64,000 bases of DNA from Aeromonas rivipollensis (lineage in GTDB: Bacteria; Pseudomonadota; Gammaproteobacteria; Enterobacterales; Aeromonadaceae): contig NZ_CP149130.1 of assembly GCF_037811135.1 (NCBI RefSeq), forward strand, positions 2,042,501 to 2,106,500, read 5' to 3'. Both the position numbers and the translations under genes were made by a program. Shown in pieces: positions 49,663 to 57,657 of the stretch. The notes beneath the pieces were generated by a model. That model was given only the letters and a program-made list of their open reading frames with translations. It did not search any database and was not told the DNA's origin. Every line of letters starts with the position of its first letter. Within the stretch, counting starts at the first letter, position 1.

Positions 49663-51237
49663 TCAGTGTGCCGCCGGTGCCAGGGTCGGCACTGCGCCAC
49701 CCTGCGTCAGCCAGCCGGCCTGGTAGAACCACTCGGTGGCAGGGGCGAGCAGTTGCTCCACCGCAAAGAAACCCACCAGCCCCAGCACCAGGGTGTAGGG
49801 CAGGGCCATCCACACCATGCGGCCATAGGAGAGGCGCAGCAGCGGTGCCAGCGCCGAGGTGAGCATGAACAGGAAGGCTGCCTGGCCATTGGGGGTGGCC
49901 ACCGACGGCAGGTTGGTCCCCGTGTTGATGGCCACCGCCAGCAGATCGAAATGCTCACGGCTGATGGCGCCATTGAGCAGGGCGGTCTTCACCTCGTTGA
50001 TGTAGACGGTGCCGACGAAGACGTTGTCGCTCACCATGGAGAGCAAGCCGTTGGCCAGATAGAAAAGGGCGAGCTGATCCTCGGGCTTGGCGGCCAGTAC
50101 CCATTGGATCACTGGCTTGAACAGCTGTTGATCGATGATCACCGCCACCACACTGAAGAAGACGGTGAGCAGGGCGGTGAAGGGCAGCGCCTCATGGAAG
50201 GCCTTGCCGAGGGCATGCTCCTCGGTGACGCCGGTGAAGGACGTCGCGAGCACTATGACGGTGAGGCCGATCAGGCCCACCGCCGCCAGATGCAGGGCCA
50301 GGCCGGTGATGAGCCAGATGGCGATCGCCGCCTGGACCAGCAGCTTGGCTTTCTCTTGCGGGCTGCGCCCGGCATCTTCGTCGCGCTCGTAGGCTTCCAT
50401 GATGTGGCGTACTGGCTCGGGCAACTTGGTGCCATAACCGAACCAGCGGCATTTCTCCACCAGGATGCAGGTGAGCAGGCCGCAGAGGAAGACGGGGATG
50501 GTGACCGGGGCCATGCGAATGGCAAATTCACCGAAATGCCAGCCCGCCTGCTCACCAATGATGAGGTTCTGGGGCTCGCCGACCAGGGTGCAAACGCCCC
50601 CCAGGGCAGTGCCGATGGCGGCATGCATCATCAGGCTGCGCAAAAAGGCGCGGAACTCGTTCAGGTGCTGGCGAGACAGCTCGTCAATGTCCTCGTCATC
50701 CTCATGCTGACCCCCGAACTCGTCGCGGGAGGCCACCTTGTGATAGATGGCGTAGAAACCGGTGGCGACGCTGATGACCACGGCGATCACGGTCAGGGCG
50801 TCGAGGAAGGCGGACAAGAAGGCTGACACCAGGCAGAAGGCGAGGGAGAGCAGCGTCTTGGAATGGATGCGGACCAGCATCTTGGTGAAGACGTAGAGCA
50901 GCAGCTGTTTCATGAAATAGATGCCGGCCACCATGAAGACCAGCAACAGCAGCACTTCGATGTTGGCCACCAGCTCATGCTTGATCTGATCCGCCGAGGT
51001 CATGCCGATGAGCACGGCTTCGATGGCCAGCAGGCCGCCCGGTTGCAGCGGGTAGCACTTGAGCGCCATGGCCAGGGTGAAGATGAACTCAACAACCAGC
51101 AACCAGCCAGCCAGGAAGGGATCAATGTGGAAGACGATCGGATTGATCAGCAGGAATATGACGATGGTAATTTTGTACCACCGAGGGGCATTACCCAAAA
51201 AATTCTTTGCAAAAGCGCGCCCTAGGCTGATTGGCAT
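49663..51237 (-). CDS. nhaB: Sodium/proton antiporter NhaB
   Basis: A 524-residue inner-membrane antiporter with about 12 helices. The start [22 protein letters not shown], the segment [30 protein letters not shown] and the C-terminal block [37 protein letters not shown] match NhaB closely. It exports Na+ in exchange for protons and helps pH and salt balance. It is divergent from fadR across a 333-base interval, the same pairing as in E. coli and Vibrio. Confidence 0.96.
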   Translation of the reverse strand: MPISLGRAFAKNFLGNAPRWYKITIVIFLLINPIVFHIDPFLAGWLLVVEFIFTLAMALKCYPLQPGGLLAIEAVLIGMTSADQIKHELVANIEVLLLLVFMVAGIYFMKQLLLYVFTKMLVRIHSKTLLSLAFCLVSAFLSAFLDALTVIAVVISVATGFYAIYHKVASRDEFGGQHEDDEDIDELSRQHLNEFRAFLRSLMMHAAIGTALGGVCTLVGEPQNLIIGEQAGWHFGEFAIRMAPVTIPVFLCGLLTCILVEKCRWFGYGTKLPEPVRHIMEAYERDEDAGRSPQEKAKLLVQAAIAIWLITGLALHLAAVGLIGLTVIVLATSFTGVTEEHALGKAFHEALPFTALLTVFFSVVAVIIDQQLFKPVIQWVLAAKPEDQLALFYLANGLLSMVSDNVFVGTVYINEVKTALLNGAISREHFDLLAVAINTGTNLPSVATPNGQAAFLFMLTSALAPLLRLSYGRMVWMALPYTLVLGLVGFFAVEQLLAPATEWFYQAGWLTQGGAVPTLAPAAH

Positions 51238-51486
51238 AATGATGGTTCTCTGTTCTGTTGTTGGTATCTGCGTCTATGCAGTCGAGCCCGACTCGACCCG
51301 AACATCCGGATATTCACCTTTATCAAATTGATTGCACATGATTTTAATCAAGGGAGCGCTAACTATAAATAACGCCGCTGTGCTTGCCCAGCGACGAGGC
51401 GTCTATATCACCATCATTTGGTGTTGCTTGGCTCCGGCGATGTTGCTGTATACATATTTTTAACAAAAAGATCGGGGTAATGTGAG

Positions 51487-51504
51487 CAGAGGACCGACCT
51501 TCTG
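51487..51504. promoter_or_regulatory. Inverted repeat at the fadR promoter
   Basis: CAGAGGACCGACCTTCTG is a near-palindrome (7 of 9 pairs) that ends just before the -35 box. The GGTC/GACC core resembles FadR-type operators (CTGGTC-GACC-like), so autoregulation or control of nhaB by FadR is possible. Confidence 0.35.
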
Positions 51505-51505
51505 C

Positions 51506-51533
51506 TTGCCAGCAGAACCGGCTTTGCTATTAT
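51506..51533 (+). promoter_or_regulatory. Predicted sigma70 promoter of fadR
   Basis: TTGCCA (51506-51511) and TATTAT (51528-51533) are 16 bases apart; the start codon follows 37 bases after the -10 box. Confidence 0.6.
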
Positions 51534-51570
51534 TCGTGAGCCTTTTTACGCACTACAACAGAGTCACCAC

Positions 51571-52284
51571 ATGGTCATAAAAGCGCAAAGCCCTGCCGGG
51601 TTTGCCGAGGAATACATCATCGAGTCCATCTGGAACAATCGCTTTCCTCCAGGATCCATTCTGCCGGCGGAGCGCGAACTGTCCGAGCTGATTGGCGTGA
51701 CTCGCACTACCTTGCGCGAAGTGTTGCAGCGCCTTGCCCGCGATGGCTGGCTCACCATCCAGCATGGCAAACCGACCAAGGTGAACAATTTCTGGGAAAC
51801 CTCGGGTCTCAACATCCTGGAAACTTTGGCGCGGCTCGATCAGGACAAGGTGCCGGATCTGGTGGCCCAACTGCTGTCGGCGCGCACCAACATCTGCACC
51901 ATCTTCATCCGTGGTGCCATTCGCAACAACCCGGAGCAGGCCGCCGAGATCCTGCGCGGGGCCGATGAGGTCGAAAACACCCCGGAAGCCTATGCCGAGT
52001 TCGATTACCGTTTGCACCACCAGCTCTCGTTTGCCTCCGGCAATCCGATCTACGCCTTGATCCTCAACGGGTTCAAGGGGTTGTACAGCCGGGTCGGGCG
52101 CTATTACTTCTCCGACAAGCAGGCGCGCGAGACAGCGGATGCCTACTACAAGACGCTGCTGGGCTTGGCCGAGACCAAGAATCACGAGGCCGTGTTCATG
52201 ACGGTGCGTCAATACGGTATAGAGTCAGGTAAATTGTGGACCCGTCTGCGCCAGGATATGCCGAGCAACCTGTGCGATAACTGA
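51571..52284 (+). CDS. fadR: Fatty acid metabolism regulator FadR
   Basis: A 237-residue GntR-family regulator that binds acyl-CoA and switches between fatty acid degradation and synthesis. The N-terminal winged helix reads [54 protein letters not shown], virtually the FadR signature, and the C-terminal all-helical acyl-CoA domain has [28 protein letters not shown] and the [11 protein letters not shown] block. It lies divergent from nhaB as in E. coli, with its own promoter and a clean terminator after the stop. Confidence 0.96.
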   Translation: MVIKAQSPAGFAEEYIIESIWNNRFPPGSILPAERELSELIGVTRTTLREVLQRLARDGWLTIQHGKPTKVNNFWETSGLNILETLARLDQDKVPDLVAQLLSARTNICTIFIRGAIRNNPEQAAEILRGADEVENTPEAYAEFDYRLHHQLSFASGNPIYALILNGFKGLYSRVGRYYFSDKQARETADAYYKTLLGLAETKNHEAVFMTVRQYGIESGKLWTRLRQDMPSNLCDN

Positions 52285-52298
52285 TGTGTGTCACAACG

Positions 52299-52327
52299 AA
52301 AAAACGCGCCTGATGGCGCGTTTTTTT
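52299..52327. terminator. Bidirectional terminator between fadR and the spoVR operon
   Basis: AAAAACGCGCC pairs with GGCGCGTTTTT around TGAT, with A on the left and seven T on the right; both fadR and the convergent spoVR gene can use it. Confidence 0.92.
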
Positions 52328-52345
52328 ATGTTCCTCGCCTGGCCA

Positions 52346-53866
52346 TCAGGTCAGGCTCTTGCGATCCGGGCAGCGCCCTATGATGTCTGCGGTTAGCTCG
52401 CCGTTATCCTGCTCCAGCACCACATCGAATCCCCACAGCTGGTGCAGATGCTTGAGCACCTCGTGCCGCGACTCACCGAGGGGGATCCGGTTGTGGGGGA
52501 CATAACGCAGGGTGAGGGAGCGATCTCCCTTCACCGCCACGTTGTAGACCTGAATGTTGGGCTCCAGATTGCTCAGGTTGTATTGGGCAGACAGGGTGTT
52601 GCGCACCAGCCGGTAACCCTCCTCGTTGTGGATGGCGGAGACCTTGAGGTAGTTCTTCAGATCGTCGTCATCGATGGCAAACAGCTTCATGTCGCGCATC
52701 ACCTTGGGGCTGAGGAACTGGCTGATGAAGCTCTCGTCCTTGAAGTTCTGCATGGCGAAGTGCAGGGTATCGACCCAGTTGGTGCCGGCATAATCGGGGA
52801 ACCAGTATCTGTCCTCCTCTGTGGGGTGTTCGCAGATGCGGCGCAGGTCGGTAAACATGGCAAACCCCAGTGCATAGGGGTTGATGCCCGAGTAGTAGCG
52901 GCTGTTGTAGGGGGGCTGGTACACCACGTTGGTGTGGCTGTGCAGCACCTCTATCATGAAGCGATCGCTGATCTTTCCCTCGTCATAGAGGTGATTGAGG
53001 ATGGTGTAGTGCCAGAAGGTGGCCCAGCCCTCGTTCATCACCTGAGTCTGCTTCTGCGGGTAGAAGTACTGGCTGATCTTGCGCACTATACGCACCACTT
53101 CCCGCTGCCAGGGCTCCAGCAGGGGGGCGTTCTTCTCGATGAAGTAGAGGATGTTCTCCTGAGGCTCGGGCGGATAGCGCCTGTCCTCGATACCGGCAGC
53201 CTTGTGCTGCTTGGGCAGGGTGCGCCAGAGCTCGTTGACCTGGGTCTGCAGGTAATCTTCCCGCGCCTTCTGGCGCCGTTTCTCCTCTGCCAGGGAGATC
53301 TTCTGGGGCCGCTTGTAGCGATCCACCCCGAAGTTCATCAAGGCATGGCAGGAGTCGAGCAGCCGCTCAACGGCATCTATACCGTGTTTTTCCTCGCATT
53401 CGGTGATGTAGTTCTTGGCAAACAGCAGGTAGTCGATGATGGAGGAGGCATCGCTCCAGGCCTTGAACAGGTAGTTGTTCTTGAAAAAAGAGTTGTGGCC
53501 ATAGCAGGCGTGAGCCATCACTAGGGCCTGCATCGGCATGGTGTTCTCTTCCATCAGGTAGGCGATGCAGGGATCCGAGTTGATGACGATCTCATAGGCC
53601 AAGCCCATCTGGCCACGCTTGTAGTTGCGCTCGGTATGGATGAAGCGCTTGCCGAATGACCAGTGCTGGTAGCCGATGGGCATGCCCACGCTGGAGTAGG
53701 CATCCATCATCTGCTCGGCGGTGATCACCTCGATCTGGTTGGGATAGGTATCCAGCCGATAAAACCTGGCAACCCGGGCAATCTCCTGGTGATAGGTCTC
53801 CAGCAGATCGAAGTTCCAGTCAGGCCCATCATCCAGCGGCGCTATTTTTCTCGCGGTTTCTACCAT
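52346..53866 (-). CDS. ycgB: SpoVR family protein YcgB
   Basis: A 506-residue soluble protein. SpoVR hallmarks are present: QALVMAHACYGHNSFFKNNYLF, the MNEGWATFWHYTI motif, and INPYALGFAMFTDLRRI. Its molecular activity is not known; in enteric bacteria it is expressed with the PrkA kinase system in stationary phase and under stress. It is the last gene of a leftward operon prkA-yeaH-spoVR, with 10 bases to yeaH. E. coli YcgB is of similar length (about 510). Confidence 0.95.
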   Translation of the reverse strand: MVETARKIAPLDDGPDWNFDLLETYHQEIARVARFYRLDTYPNQIEVITAEQMMDAYSSVGMPIGYQHWSFGKRFIHTERNYKRGQMGLAYEIVINSDPCIAYLMEENTMPMQALVMAHACYGHNSFFKNNYLFKAWSDASSIIDYLLFAKNYITECEEKHGIDAVERLLDSCHALMNFGVDRYKRPQKISLAEEKRRQKAREDYLQTQVNELWRTLPKQHKAAGIEDRRYPPEPQENILYFIEKNAPLLEPWQREVVRIVRKISQYFYPQKQTQVMNEGWATFWHYTILNHLYDEGKISDRFMIEVLHSHTNVVYQPPYNSRYYSGINPYALGFAMFTDLRRICEHPTEEDRYWFPDYAGTNWVDTLHFAMQNFKDESFISQFLSPKVMRDMKLFAIDDDDLKNYLKVSAIHNEEGYRLVRNTLSAQYNLSNLEPNIQVYNVAVKGDRSLTLRYVPHNRIPLGESRHEVLKHLHQLWGFDVVLEQDNGELTADIIGRCPDRKSLT

Positions 53867-53876
53867 ATGTGATCCC

Positions 53877-55148
53877 TCAAGCCGCTTGCTTCTTGAACAA
53901 CTCCCGGAACACCGGATAGATGTCCTCTACCTTGCGAATGTGCTCCATCGCGAAGTGGGAGTATTGGTCGGCCACCGACTCGTATTCGTGCCACAGGGTC
54001 TGGTGAGCGCGGGTGGTGATCTCGATGTAGGAGTAGTAGCGTACCCGCGGCATGATGTCGCGCATCAGTATCTCCCGGCACTGGGGCGAGTCATCCGCCC
54101 AGTTGTCACCATCGGACGCCTGTGCCGCATAGATGTTCCACTGGTTGGCAGGGTAACGCTCGTTGATGATGTCGTTCATCATCTTGAGGGCGCTGGAGAC
54201 GATGGTGCCGCCGGTCTCCTGGGAGTAGAAGAACTCGTGTTCGTCCACTTCCTTGGCCTGGGTGTGGTGGCGAATGTAGACCACCTCGACGTTCTTGTAA
54301 GTCCGGCTCAGGAACAGATAGAGCAGGATGTAGAAACGCTTGGCCATCTCCTTGGTGGCCTGATCCATGGAGCCGGAGACGTCCATCAGGCAGAACATCA
54401 CCGCCTGGCTGGAGGGCACGGGCCTTTTGACGAAGTTGTTGAACTTGAGATCGAAGGTGTCGATGAAGGGGACGGCCTCGATCCGCCGTTTCAGCTCCCT
54501 GATCTCTTTTTCGAGCTGCGCCATTTCGGCAAAATGTTCGTTGGGATCGAGAGCCAGCAGGGCCAGCCGCTCCTCCAGTTCACGCATCTGGCGCTTCTTG
54601 CCCGCCTGCAGCGCCATGCGACGCGCCAGCGAATTTTGCAGCGAGCGCACCACGTTGATGTTGGCGGGCACCCCGTTGGAGGTGTAGCCCGCGCGGTAGG
54701 TTTTCATCTCCATCAGCTGGTTGAGCTGGGTCTTCTGCAGCCGGGGCAGCTCCAGATCCTCAAACAGCAGGTCCAGATACTCGTCTTTCGAGATCTGGAA
54801 CACGAAGTCGTCTGCTCCCTCTCCCTGATCCGAGGCCTGGCCTTCGCCTCCACCCTGACCGCTGCCCCCTCCCTTGGGGCGGTCAATCTTGTCACCGGAG
54901 ACGAACTGATCGTTGCCCGGGTGCACCATCTCCCGTTTGCCGCCTTGGCCTTGATGGAAATGGGGCTCACCGATGTCCTTGGTCGGGATGCTGATGCTCT
55001 CGCCCTTGTCTACGTCCTGAATGCTGCGCTTGGAGACAGCATCCGAGACCGCTTGTTTGATCTGCTTCTTGTAACGGCGGATGAAGCGCTGCCGATTGAC
55101 AGCGCTTTTGTTTTTGCCGTTGAGCCTGCGGTCGATAAAATGCGCCAT
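53877..55148 (-). CDS. yeaH: DUF444 (YeaH) protein with a VWA-like domain
   Basis: A 423-residue protein: basic N-terminus ([32 protein letters not shown]), a glycine-rich acidic linker around residues 90-115, a coiled helical stretch at about 175-220, and a von Willebrand factor A-like domain starting [34 protein letters not shown] with the MIDAS-type DVSGS metal site. It is always near PrkA; the pair is thought to work together in stress adaptation, though the target is unknown. It lies 24 bases downstream of prkA. Confidence 0.94.
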   Translation of the reverse strand: MAHFIDRRLNGKNKSAVNRQRFIRRYKKQIKQAVSDAVSKRSIQDVDKGESISIPTKDIGEPHFHQGQGGKREMVHPGNDQFVSGDKIDRPKGGGSGQGGGEGQASDQGEGADDFVFQISKDEYLDLLFEDLELPRLQKTQLNQLMEMKTYRAGYTSNGVPANINVVRSLQNSLARRMALQAGKKRQMRELEERLALLALDPNEHFAEMAQLEKEIRELKRRIEAVPFIDTFDLKFNNFVKRPVPSSQAVMFCLMDVSGSMDQATKEMAKRFYILLYLFLSRTYKNVEVVYIRHHTQAKEVDEHEFFYSQETGGTIVSSALKMMNDIINERYPANQWNIYAAQASDGDNWADDSPQCREILMRDIMPRVRYYSYIEITTRAHQTLWHEYESVADQYSHFAMEHIRKVEDIYPVFRELFKKQAA

Positions 55149-55172
55149 AACTCCCCCTTGAACACGGCAGGG

Positions 55173-57095
55173 TCAGGATGACTTGCGTACCCTGAGATAC
55201 CATTCGGAGAGCAGGCGCACCTGTTTGCGGGTATAGCCCTTCTCCATCATCCGTTCGACAAAGTTATCGTGCTTCTTCTGCTCCTCGGCCGAGGTTTTGC
55301 TGTTGAAGGAGATAACCGGCAGCAGCTCTTCCGTGTTGGAGAACATCTTCTTCTCGATCACGGTGCGCAGCTTCTCGTAACTGGTCCAGTTGGGGTTACG
55401 GCCTGCATTGTTGGCCCGTGCACGCAGCACGAAGTTGACGATCTCGTTGCGAAAATCTTTCGGGTTGCTGATCCCGGCCGGTTTTTCAATCTTCTCCAGC
55501 TCGCTGTTGAGCGATGCCCGGTCAAACAGCTGGCCGGTCTCGGGGTCGCGGTACTCCTGATCCTGGATCCAGAAGTCGGCGTAGGTGACGTAGCGATCGA
55601 AGATGTTCTGCCCGTACTCTGAATACGACTCGAGGTAGGCAGTCTGGATCTCCTTGCCAATAAATTCCACGTAGCGCGGAGTCAGATAGCCCTTGATGAA
55701 CTCAAGGTAGCGATCGTGCAGCTCCTGCGGGAACTGCTCGCGCTCTATCTGTTGCTCCAGCACATAGAAGAGGTGCACCGGGTTGGCCGCCACTTCCGCG
55801 TGGTCGAAGTTGAAGACACGGGAGAGGATCTTGAACGCAAAGCGGGTGGAGAGGCCGTTCATGCCCTCGTCGACGCCAGCGTAGTCGCGGTACTCCTGAT
55901 AGCTCTTCGCCTTGGGATCCGTGTCCTTGAGGCTCTCGCCGTCATAGACCCGCATCTTGGAGTAGAGGCTGGAGTTTTCCGGCTCCTTGAGTCGTGACAA
56001 TACGGAGAACTGACCCAGTAGCTCCAGGGTGCCCGGGGCGCACTTGGCCTCGGTCAGCTCGCTGTTGAACAGCAGTTTCTCGTAAATCTTCACCTCTTCC
56101 GAGACACGTAGGCAGTAGGGCACCTTGACGATGTACACCCGGTCGAGGAAGGCCTCGTTGTTCTTGTTGTTACGGAACTGCTGCCACTCGGATTCGTTGG
56201 AGTGGGCCAGCAGTATGCCGTCGAAGGGGAGGGCGGAGAGCCCCTCGGTGCCGTTGTAGTTTCCTTCCTGGGTCGCGGTCAGCAAAGGGTGCAATACCTT
56301 GATGGGCGCCTTGAACATCTCCACGAACTCCATCATCCCCTGGTTCGCCTTGCACAGCGCACCGGAGTAGGAGTAGGCGTCGGCATCGTCCTGGGCATAG
56401 TGCTCCAGCATGCGGATGTCGACCTTGCCCACCAGGGAGGATATGTCCTGGTTGTTGTCATCGCCGGGTTCTGTCTTGGCGATGGCGATCTGATCCAGGA
56501 TGGAGGGGTTGACCTTCTCCACCTTGAATTTGGTGATGTCGCCACCGAACTCGTGCAGCCGCTTGGCCACCCAGGGAGACATGATGGGCCTCAGGTAGCG
56601 GCGCGGTATGCCGTACTCCTTTTCCAGGAGCTCGCCGTCCTCTTCGATGTCGAACAGGCAGAAGGGGTGGTCATTGACCGGCGATCCCTTGATACGATAG
56701 ATGGGCACTTTTTGCATCAGGGACTTGAGTTTCTCGGCCAGCGAGGATTTGCCGCCGCCAACGGGACCCAGCAGGTAGAGGATCTGTTTCTTCTCTTCCA
56801 GTCCCTGGGCGGAGTGCTTGAGGTAGGAGACGATCTGCTCGATCGCCTCTTCCATGCCATAGAAGTCTTTGAAAGCGGGATAGCGTGCGACGACGCGGTT
56901 GGAAAAGAGGCGGCTGAGGCGCGGATTGACTGAGGTGTCGATCATTTCCGGTTCGCCGATGGCAACCAGCAGTCGTTCGGCGGCGGAGGCGTAGCAGGAT
57001 TTGTCCTGTTTGCACATATCCAGAAACTCCTGGATGCTGTACTCCTCCTCTCTGGCCTTCTCATACCGCTGTTGATAGTGCTCGAAGATGCCCAT
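55173..57095 (-). CDS. yeaG: PrkA family serine protein kinase (YeaG)
   Basis: A 640-residue cytosolic protein with an N-terminal AAA+-type PrkA domain and a C-terminal kinase-like part. Walker A is GPVGGGKSS at residues 110-118; the PrkA-family blocks FKDFYGMEEAIEQIVSYLKH and NQGMMEFVEMFKAPIKVLHPLLTATQEGNY are clear. It leads the prkA-yeaH-spoVR operon. E. coli YeaG is induced by nitrogen limitation and stationary phase; the promoter here is not obvious in the AT-rich upstream region. Confidence 0.95.
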   Translation of the reverse strand: MGIFEHYQQRYEKAREEEYSIQEFLDMCKQDKSCYASAAERLLVAIGEPEMIDTSVNPRLSRLFSNRVVARYPAFKDFYGMEEAIEQIVSYLKHSAQGLEEKKQILYLLGPVGGGKSSLAEKLKSLMQKVPIYRIKGSPVNDHPFCLFDIEEDGELLEKEYGIPRRYLRPIMSPWVAKRLHEFGGDITKFKVEKVNPSILDQIAIAKTEPGDDNNQDISSLVGKVDIRMLEHYAQDDADAYSYSGALCKANQGMMEFVEMFKAPIKVLHPLLTATQEGNYNGTEGLSALPFDGILLAHSNESEWQQFRNNKNNEAFLDRVYIVKVPYCLRVSEEVKIYEKLLFNSELTEAKCAPGTLELLGQFSVLSRLKEPENSSLYSKMRVYDGESLKDTDPKAKSYQEYRDYAGVDEGMNGLSTRFAFKILSRVFNFDHAEVAANPVHLFYVLEQQIEREQFPQELHDRYLEFIKGYLTPRYVEFIGKEIQTAYLESYSEYGQNIFDRYVTYADFWIQDQEYRDPETGQLFDRASLNSELEKIEKPAGISNPKDFRNEIVNFVLRARANNAGRNPNWTSYEKLRTVIEKKMFSNTEELLPVISFNSKTSAEEQKKHDNFVERMMEKGYTRKQVRLLSEWYLRVRKSS

Positions 57096-57438
57096 AACTT
57101 AGCCCTCGTTATAGTCGCTTACCCTGAAAAAGAGTGGATCACTACTTTTGTTCTGTTTACCTCTTAAGCCTAGTCAACAGCCCCCAGTAATCCATCGCCA
57201 TCATTGGTTTAAGTTTGTACGGGAGCTTCCCGATCCTCATGCGGGAAGAGGCAGCCAATGACATCTCTATGTTACTGACTGTTAAATTATTTTTGCCACG
57301 ACAGTGATGCAAATGTCAAAGACATAAAAAATAAATGTTTGTGTGGCAGATGCAGAAAATGATGGTCCCCCGGTTTGTGGAATCGAAGTGCAGGCGGGGC
57401 AAGGGTGGCAGAGGAGAAGGGTTGAAATTTAATTACGC

Positions 57439-57452
57439 TTACGTCAACGTAA
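57439..57452. promoter_or_regulatory. Perfect palindrome TTACGTCAACGTAA
   Basis: TTACGT and ACGTAA face each other across CA, inside the larger repeat ATTACG...CGTAAT. It lies 37-50 bases upstream of the -35 box of the candidate small RNA. It looks like an operator; palindromes of this look are reported for MerR-type regulators of branched-chain amino acid use (LiuR), but I do not claim that identity. Confidence 0.45.
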
Positions 57453-57488
57453 TGCGTGTTGTTTGGTGTTTAAGCTCTAATTTTTACA

Positions 57489-57517
57489 TTGACGCTACAT
57501 TCCCGCTGCTCTAGATT
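57489..57517 (+). promoter_or_regulatory. Predicted sigma70 promoter of an orphan transcript
   Basis: TTGACG (57489-57494) and TAGATT (57512-57517) are separated by exactly 17 bases. No gene lies downstream on this strand; a strong terminator follows within 120 bases. Confidence 0.6.
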
Positions 57518-57523
57518 GGCCCT

Positions 57524-57636
57524 GTGTCGAGCAGTCATCGCTTTAGCAAGAGAGTGGGTGATTGTGCAGATACTAAGCTCTGTTTAAGCACGTTTCCGTT
57601 GGCTTGACCCTCGCATCCGCGAGGGTCTTATTTTTT
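57524..57636 (+). ncRNA. Candidate small RNA of about 112 nucleotides
   Basis: The unit runs from a near-consensus promoter to a rho-independent terminator (GACCCTCGC-ATCC-GCGAGGGTC then TTATTTTTT), with only about 112 bases between and no downstream gene on the same strand; the next gene, a RecQ-family helicase, is on the opposite strand and convergent. I do not recognise it as Spot 42, RyhB, GcvB, RprA, CyaR or FnrS. A short peptide frame could start at the GTG near 57554, but it lacks a clear ribosome-binding site. Start point estimated from the -10 box. Confidence 0.5.
57606..57636 (+). terminator. Rho-independent terminator of the candidate small RNA
   Basis: GACCCTCGC (57606-57614) pairs perfectly with GCGAGGGTC (57619-57627) around ATCC, followed by TTATTTTTT. 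On the minus strand it lies just beyond the helicase stop but has no T run in that direction. Confidence 0.85.
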
Positions 57637-57657
57637 CAGCGTCCGGCAAGCTGGTGA

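Larger units (their letters stand above)
51238..51570. other. Divergent promoter interval between nhaB and fadR
   Basis: AT-rich near nhaB and in the middle; the fadR promoter and an adjoining inverted repeat lie at the right end (51487-51533). I see no gene or structured RNA here. Confidence 0.6.
57096..57523. other. AT-rich interval upstream of prkA
   Basis: No gene is supported here. The left part is presumably the prkA promoter and leader (minus strand); the right part carries the palindrome at 57439-57452 and the promoter of the candidate small RNA. The interval is clearly more AT-rich than the flanking genes. Confidence 0.55.
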
